A DNA stretch of 64,000 nt from Istiophorus platypterus (taxonomy: Eukaryota; Chordata; Actinopteri; Istiophoriformes; Istiophoridae). Every line of letters starts with the position of its first letter. Position 1 is the first letter of the stretch. The stretch lies in the NCBI GenBank assembly GCA_016859345.1, contig CM029119.1, positions 7,477,912 through 7,541,911 on the forward strand, given 5' to 3'. Positions 59,661 to 64,000 of this stretch are shown in pieces. A program made the translations under genes and the position numbers. The notes below the pieces were generated by a model. The model made no database searches. It was not told where the DNA came from and saw nothing but the letters and a program-made list of their open reading frames with translations.

Positions 59661-62600
59661 CCCTGCCATGATTCTCATTTCTCCTCGGCTTCCCTCCTCT
59701 GACAAAATCACATAATGATCCAATTTAAAGTGCTGTGTTTGAATTGAGTCATTTGGCAGCAGCTCATATCAGTCCTGCGGTGGTTCGACACAACATTGTT
59801 TTCAGGTCCAGGATTCTTTTCCCATCAGGCCCTGTGAGCAAAAAGGAACAAAGGAGTGGAGCTCACAGGGAGGGAGAAGGTGAGATGACTCAAATCGAAG
59901 CAAGCAGTGGCTGCATTCATGCAGCAAACTGAGACATGCCTGTAAGGCATGGAAAACAATGTCGAATTGGAAGAAGATGAATGTGTGATTGTTTGCTGGT
60001 GTTGTGGCCAGTTTATGGATCACAGTTGACTTCAAATACTGCTATTATTTTTTAAGTGTGTGCCAGTTATCCAGGTGGCCCCTTCCTTGTATTTCTCTAG
60101 TTGAGGTCAGCTCATGGTTAGTAAAATCATAGATCTCAGGCCTTGTTTTTCTCCTCTCACAGTATGACAAAACCTTTCACACAGAAAAACACTTCTAAGT
60201 GCACATGTAGCTTCGCTTAAGTTTTGTCAAAGTGTCTTTATTTTAATGTCACATCATTTGACCTGACTTATTTCATATTTTCAGTCACCCCATGCTGACA
60301 TTAGGTTTCATAGAGACTATTCCTTTGGTAGAAACCACACACTGTTATCAAATTAAAGGAGAAACCATCACGCATCTTAGTCGGGTGTTGGGCTTTCACG
60401 TGCCATTAGAACATCTTCAGAGCTCCTTGGTATAGACACTATTCGTCTGAACTGGAGGTATGAACAACATTCTTCCTAAAGCTTTAACCTCAATTAGTTT
60501 TTAAACTAATTTTCAAAAACACATTGCTCCAAAATCTCCCATAGGTTCTCATTTGGAGTGAGATCTGCTGTTTGCATTTGTCATGTTTCTTCACGCATTC
60601 AAATCAGATTTTTCTTTTATTTATACTGTCTGTATGAAGACTGTGCACTGTTTACAGATGTTGAAACACACACACATATATACAAACACACACACTGTAC
60701 AAGGTGGAGACAGAAATCCCAGCAACAGATATATCAAATCCTAGAGACATAAAACAGAAACTGTCTGTATGACAGACCCCCCAATGAGACAACACATGTT
60801 TTTGCAGTTTGGGTGAACCAACACTTTGATTAATCTCTTCTTGGTCATATTGTAGCCCTAAAACATGTCCTCTGACTTTAGTCTAGTTAACACAGTGAAT
60901 AGGTAGATGTTGAATAAAAAGGAAAAAACTCAAGAAACAAAACACTAAAGTCAATTACTTAAAGTATCATCACTGTGGTCTTGATGTAAAAAGATAATAG
61001 ATGCTGGAGACTAAATGAAATCAATTTTCAATAATATAACAAAAATAAATTAAGAAGAAGAATAAGAAAGTCACAGTTCCAAGTTTCACATATGGCATAA
61101 TTTGGCCTTTTTAAAAACTGTGGTTACGTATCTTTTTAAGATGTGAAGGTAACCAGTTATTGGCATCAGAGAATAGATAAGTTGATATGAAACATGATAA
61201 AACCACATGTGTAAAAACATTACATTTACTCAGGCTCTGGATAACATCAGGGGAAATTTTGTTCTGTTTTAAACCACATTTATTGAGAATTCTAAACAAG
61301 GCGCAGACAGCAGTAAACAAAATGTAACTCAGGATGAAACTCCTGGTCAACATCCCGAAGAGCACAGCCAGTGTTTACTTCACCTACTGTCACACACACT
61401 TACTAATAAGCTCACATGACTGTATGTCACACTGACATGATTCCGCGACCGGCAAACGGTCAGAATGAGGGTTTGGCATCTCATTAGCACCATATTGAGA
61501 GAGACAGAGGGAGGGACGGCCGAGAGAGAAGGAGGGGGATTCCTCCAGCTGTTTTTTTTTTTTTTTTTCTAATGGCAGAGTGGAAAGAAAGTGAGAGGGT
61601 GATAGTCAAAGAGGTGCAGGAGACCTAAGAAAGCCTAATAGCCAGTGAGTTAAAGAAGCAAAGGATGAGGTTAAAGTAAGGGAACACAAAAGAAAGAGGA
61701 AGAAGAGCTTATCCTGGAATGACTGTGAAATAATATCACAGCTGACGGGGGAGTAGAGCAAGAAAGGTACGTTTCTTCCTCCTCCTTTGTTTGCCCTGAA
61801 GCCAATTAGCAGGAGGGTGATTACCATGCAAATGCCCTTTTTTTTATGTTTAACTTTTTCCTTTCTGCTTGTTTGCAATGTCACGGTGTCTCACGCCCAC
61901 TTTCAGATCAACAATGCGTGTGTGTGTGTGAGTGAGTGAGTGTAACTTTAAGTGCCAAGGGAAAATTGGGTCACCGAGAGAGGAGAGAGGTAGAAGAGCA
62001 TGTGTTAGAGGAAGACAGGCATGTGGGGAGAGGTGGAGACGGACAGAGAGATGGAAAGAAATCCTCAGTAGCCCTTTAACCGCAGTAACAAGTGGTCACT
62101 TCAGTAATCACTGGTGAATCAGAGAGAAATGTAAGTGCTGGTGGCTCAGAGGCATAACTGCCCTGCTCCCACTTTTTGCTTAATTTTGGCTTGACAGAGT
62201 TTTCTCAGCATTAAAAATACTTTGTTGTTAATGTGTCTGTGTGATAAAATGAGATTGTAGGTTAGTGAATCCTGTCCCATGCTTGTTCCTTTCCTCTGCA
62301 TTTGACAAAAACAGAATCAGGATTAAGTCAAAAAGTGACTCTACGTGAAGCCTTCAGGGTCTTTCTACCATGTTTTCACTGTGCAGCAGCTCATAGCGAT
62401 TCAGAAAAATGATGAAAAGTCATAATAATAGAAGCATAAAGACCAGCTCAGTGAGGGAGAGAAGGTCCTCTATGAGCCTGACTCTCTGTCATGCTCAGTC
62501 TTGTGATGAGGTGTGGTTAGTCACTTTCATATTACTCAGCCAGCAATGTGTCAGCCCAGACAGAAATAGGCCCAAATGTTTTTGTGTCCTTTGCATGTTT

Positions 62601-63341
62601 GTGCATGCATCTCCGTGCTTTTGTTCAATTTGCGTTCTTCCTCCGACGTATCTGTAACATGTGTTTTGCTTCACATGCTGGGAAAAAATGGCTGGTATCT
62701 GGACAGTTTATTCCTTTTAAGTCCTGCGTTTTCCATCCTTTTTCCAGATCAGATAACTGCCACTGTTGCACTCTTGTGGTCATGATTTCTGAATCCAATC
62801 AAATGGTAGACAGTTGGTTCTAACAGGCCTTGTGTTAGTCAGAGCAAAGGGAAAGATGACCTTTCTATGCTGTTTATTTTGGGAAGGCAACAGAGTGAAT
62901 GCTGGAGCAGCTGTTCTATTCCTGCTGGCAGAACCCACCCCTGTGAAATCCAGTCTGCCACTGTAACGACACTCCCCGTACTCACGAAGGGGGTTTGGAT
63001 ATATCCCAGCACTGTACAGTGTAAATAACACCTCGTCAGGATCATCCGAGTTGTTATGGCAATGAGCTTAACAACACACACACACACTGCAAACCTTTAG
63101 CCACCAGTTATTTCCTATCAGGCATAGCTGCCATACAGGGGGAACAGCACTTTTCATGAGGAAGTCAGCCCTCTCTGTCTGCACATTTCAACGTGTACAC
63201 ATCCAACCTGTTGCATGATAATCAGTGTCAGTGTCAACTGCCTGCCAATAAGGTACATTAATCTACGCTTGTTATGCATCTTAACCAGTCGAGCAACTCT
63301 CCTGTATCAAACAAACAGCCATCTTTTGTTTTCCACGACAG
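59661..63341. other. Non-coding stretch between shank1 and the F-BAR gene
   Basis: No coding exon seen. A T18 run is at 61552-61569. A possible 5' non-coding exon of the downstream gene ends at a strong donor (AGAAAG|GTACGT) at 61766, and another possible donor (AAT|GTAAGT) is at about 62129. Both are unproven. Confidence 0.45.
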
Positions 63342-63355
63342 ACACGTTCCCAATA

Positions 63356-64000
63356 ATGGCGAGCCTCCCCAAAGAGCCGCCCGAGGATGCCAAAAAACAG
63401 AGCTTCTGGATGGTGAGGATTATATTTATGACCAAATCTAAGAGAACTACCACCCTGAGAATAGCTTTTTATTCCAAATCGGTACTTGTTTGTTTGTGAA
63501 TGGCCTGATATTCTTACATATCATCACCATCTTTCCTCTCCTCTCCTCTCCTCAAAGCCAGGGAATTATGTGCATACAGTGCACCGAACTGAACAGTCCT
63601 TCCAGGCCTGCAATGACATTGTGGCCTGCTTCATGGAGAGAGCAAAGGTAGAGAAACAGTACGCCCAGCAGCTCAGCCAGTGGAGCAGCAAGTGGAAGTC
63701 TATAGTGGATTCCCGTAAGTATGACAAGCTGCATGATGGCTGTACAGACATGGAGGCCTAAAAGCAGAGAACATGCATTCCCCAGGCCCATTAGATCATC
63801 TCAGCTCTCATCATTTTAAAAGTATCGCTTGAGTCTTATCACATGAGGCCGTGCTTGTTTGAACATTTCCAGGAGACAAATGGAGATCATTAGTTCTTTA
63901 TTGTTTCCATGACTTACTTCTGTGCTCTGTGTTATTTCTTTCCTCTGTTTGTCTTTTTTTTGGCCACCCCAGGGCCACTTTATGGCTCCCTCATGAGGGC
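63356..64000 (+). CDS. PACSIN/syndapin-like F-BAR protein (5' end only)
   Basis: Exon 63342-63412 has 14 nt of 5' UTR then ATG at 63356 coding MASLPKEPPEDAKKQSFWM. Exon 63556-63714 codes PGNYVHTVHRTEQSFQACND, then CFMERAKVEKQYAQQLSQWS and SKWKSIVDS. A third exon starts at 63973 (RPLYGSLMRA) and runs off the window. Phases 0 and 1 join correctly. The pattern SFW-x2-GNY-x2-TV, ER(A)-x-(V/I)EK-x-YAQQL, W and YGSL matches the N-terminal F-BAR helix of PACSINs, which bend membranes in synaptic-vesicle endocytosis. The paralogue is undecided. Differences from PACSIN1-3 (MPGNYVHTVHRTEQ in place of EVGNYKRTVKRI) indicate a divergent member. Confidence 0.75.

Overview
This is vertebrate DNA, almost certainly from a ray-finned (teleost) fish. 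Multi-exon genes have GT-AG introns and vertebrate-specific products. The DNA is rich in long microsatellites and the introns are compact. Four protein-coding loci can be read. In order they are: (1) most of slc17a7 (vesicular glutamate transporter VGLUT1), + strand, 1150-5565, with its first coding exon lying upstream of the window; (2) an Fc-receptor-like immunoglobulin-superfamily receptor, - strand, 15102-10050, 8 exons, predicted 588 residues; (3) shank1, a postsynaptic scaffold, + strand, coding 31575-57210 (alternative end 57542), about 25 exons; (4) the first coding exons of a PACSIN/syndapin-like F-BAR protein, + strand, from 63356 and running off the end.

Layout: 1-1149 is slc17a7 intron. 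1150-5565 holds the last 12 slc17a7 exons and 5566-~7230 its 3' UTR. 7231-9982 is non-coding. 9983-15260 is the receptor gene, with a TSD-flanked LINE fragment in its first intron region. 15260-31468 is a long stretch without recognisable coding exons that probably includes shank1 upstream sequence and 5' non-coding exons. 31469-57542 is shank1, with an internal alternative first exon at 45733-45833. 57543-63341 is the shank1 3' UTR and intergenic DNA, or pacsin-like 5' non-coding DNA. 63342-64000 is the F-BAR gene.

Three of the four products act at synapses: VGLUT1 loads glutamate into vesicles, PACSINs work in vesicle-membrane retrieval, and Shank1 organises the postsynaptic density. slc17a7 and shank1 also lie near each other in mammals (human 19q13.33), so this looks like conserved synteny. 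The odd one out is the immune-type receptor between them. Its cytoplasmic tail has 14 tyrosines, all in YxxL/V context, 10 of them in five tandem 84-bp units that resemble ITAMs. It is the strongest candidate here for an undescribed system.

In shank1 I could read several transcript-level features directly: an internal promoter/first exon giving a PDZ-starting isoform, a 42-nt and a 27-nt in-frame microexon, a GC-AG intron, and an alternative last exon that changes the C-terminus. Splice sites were assigned by reading consensus sites and reading-frame phase. Every reported coding junction is phase-consistent, but none has transcript support available to me.
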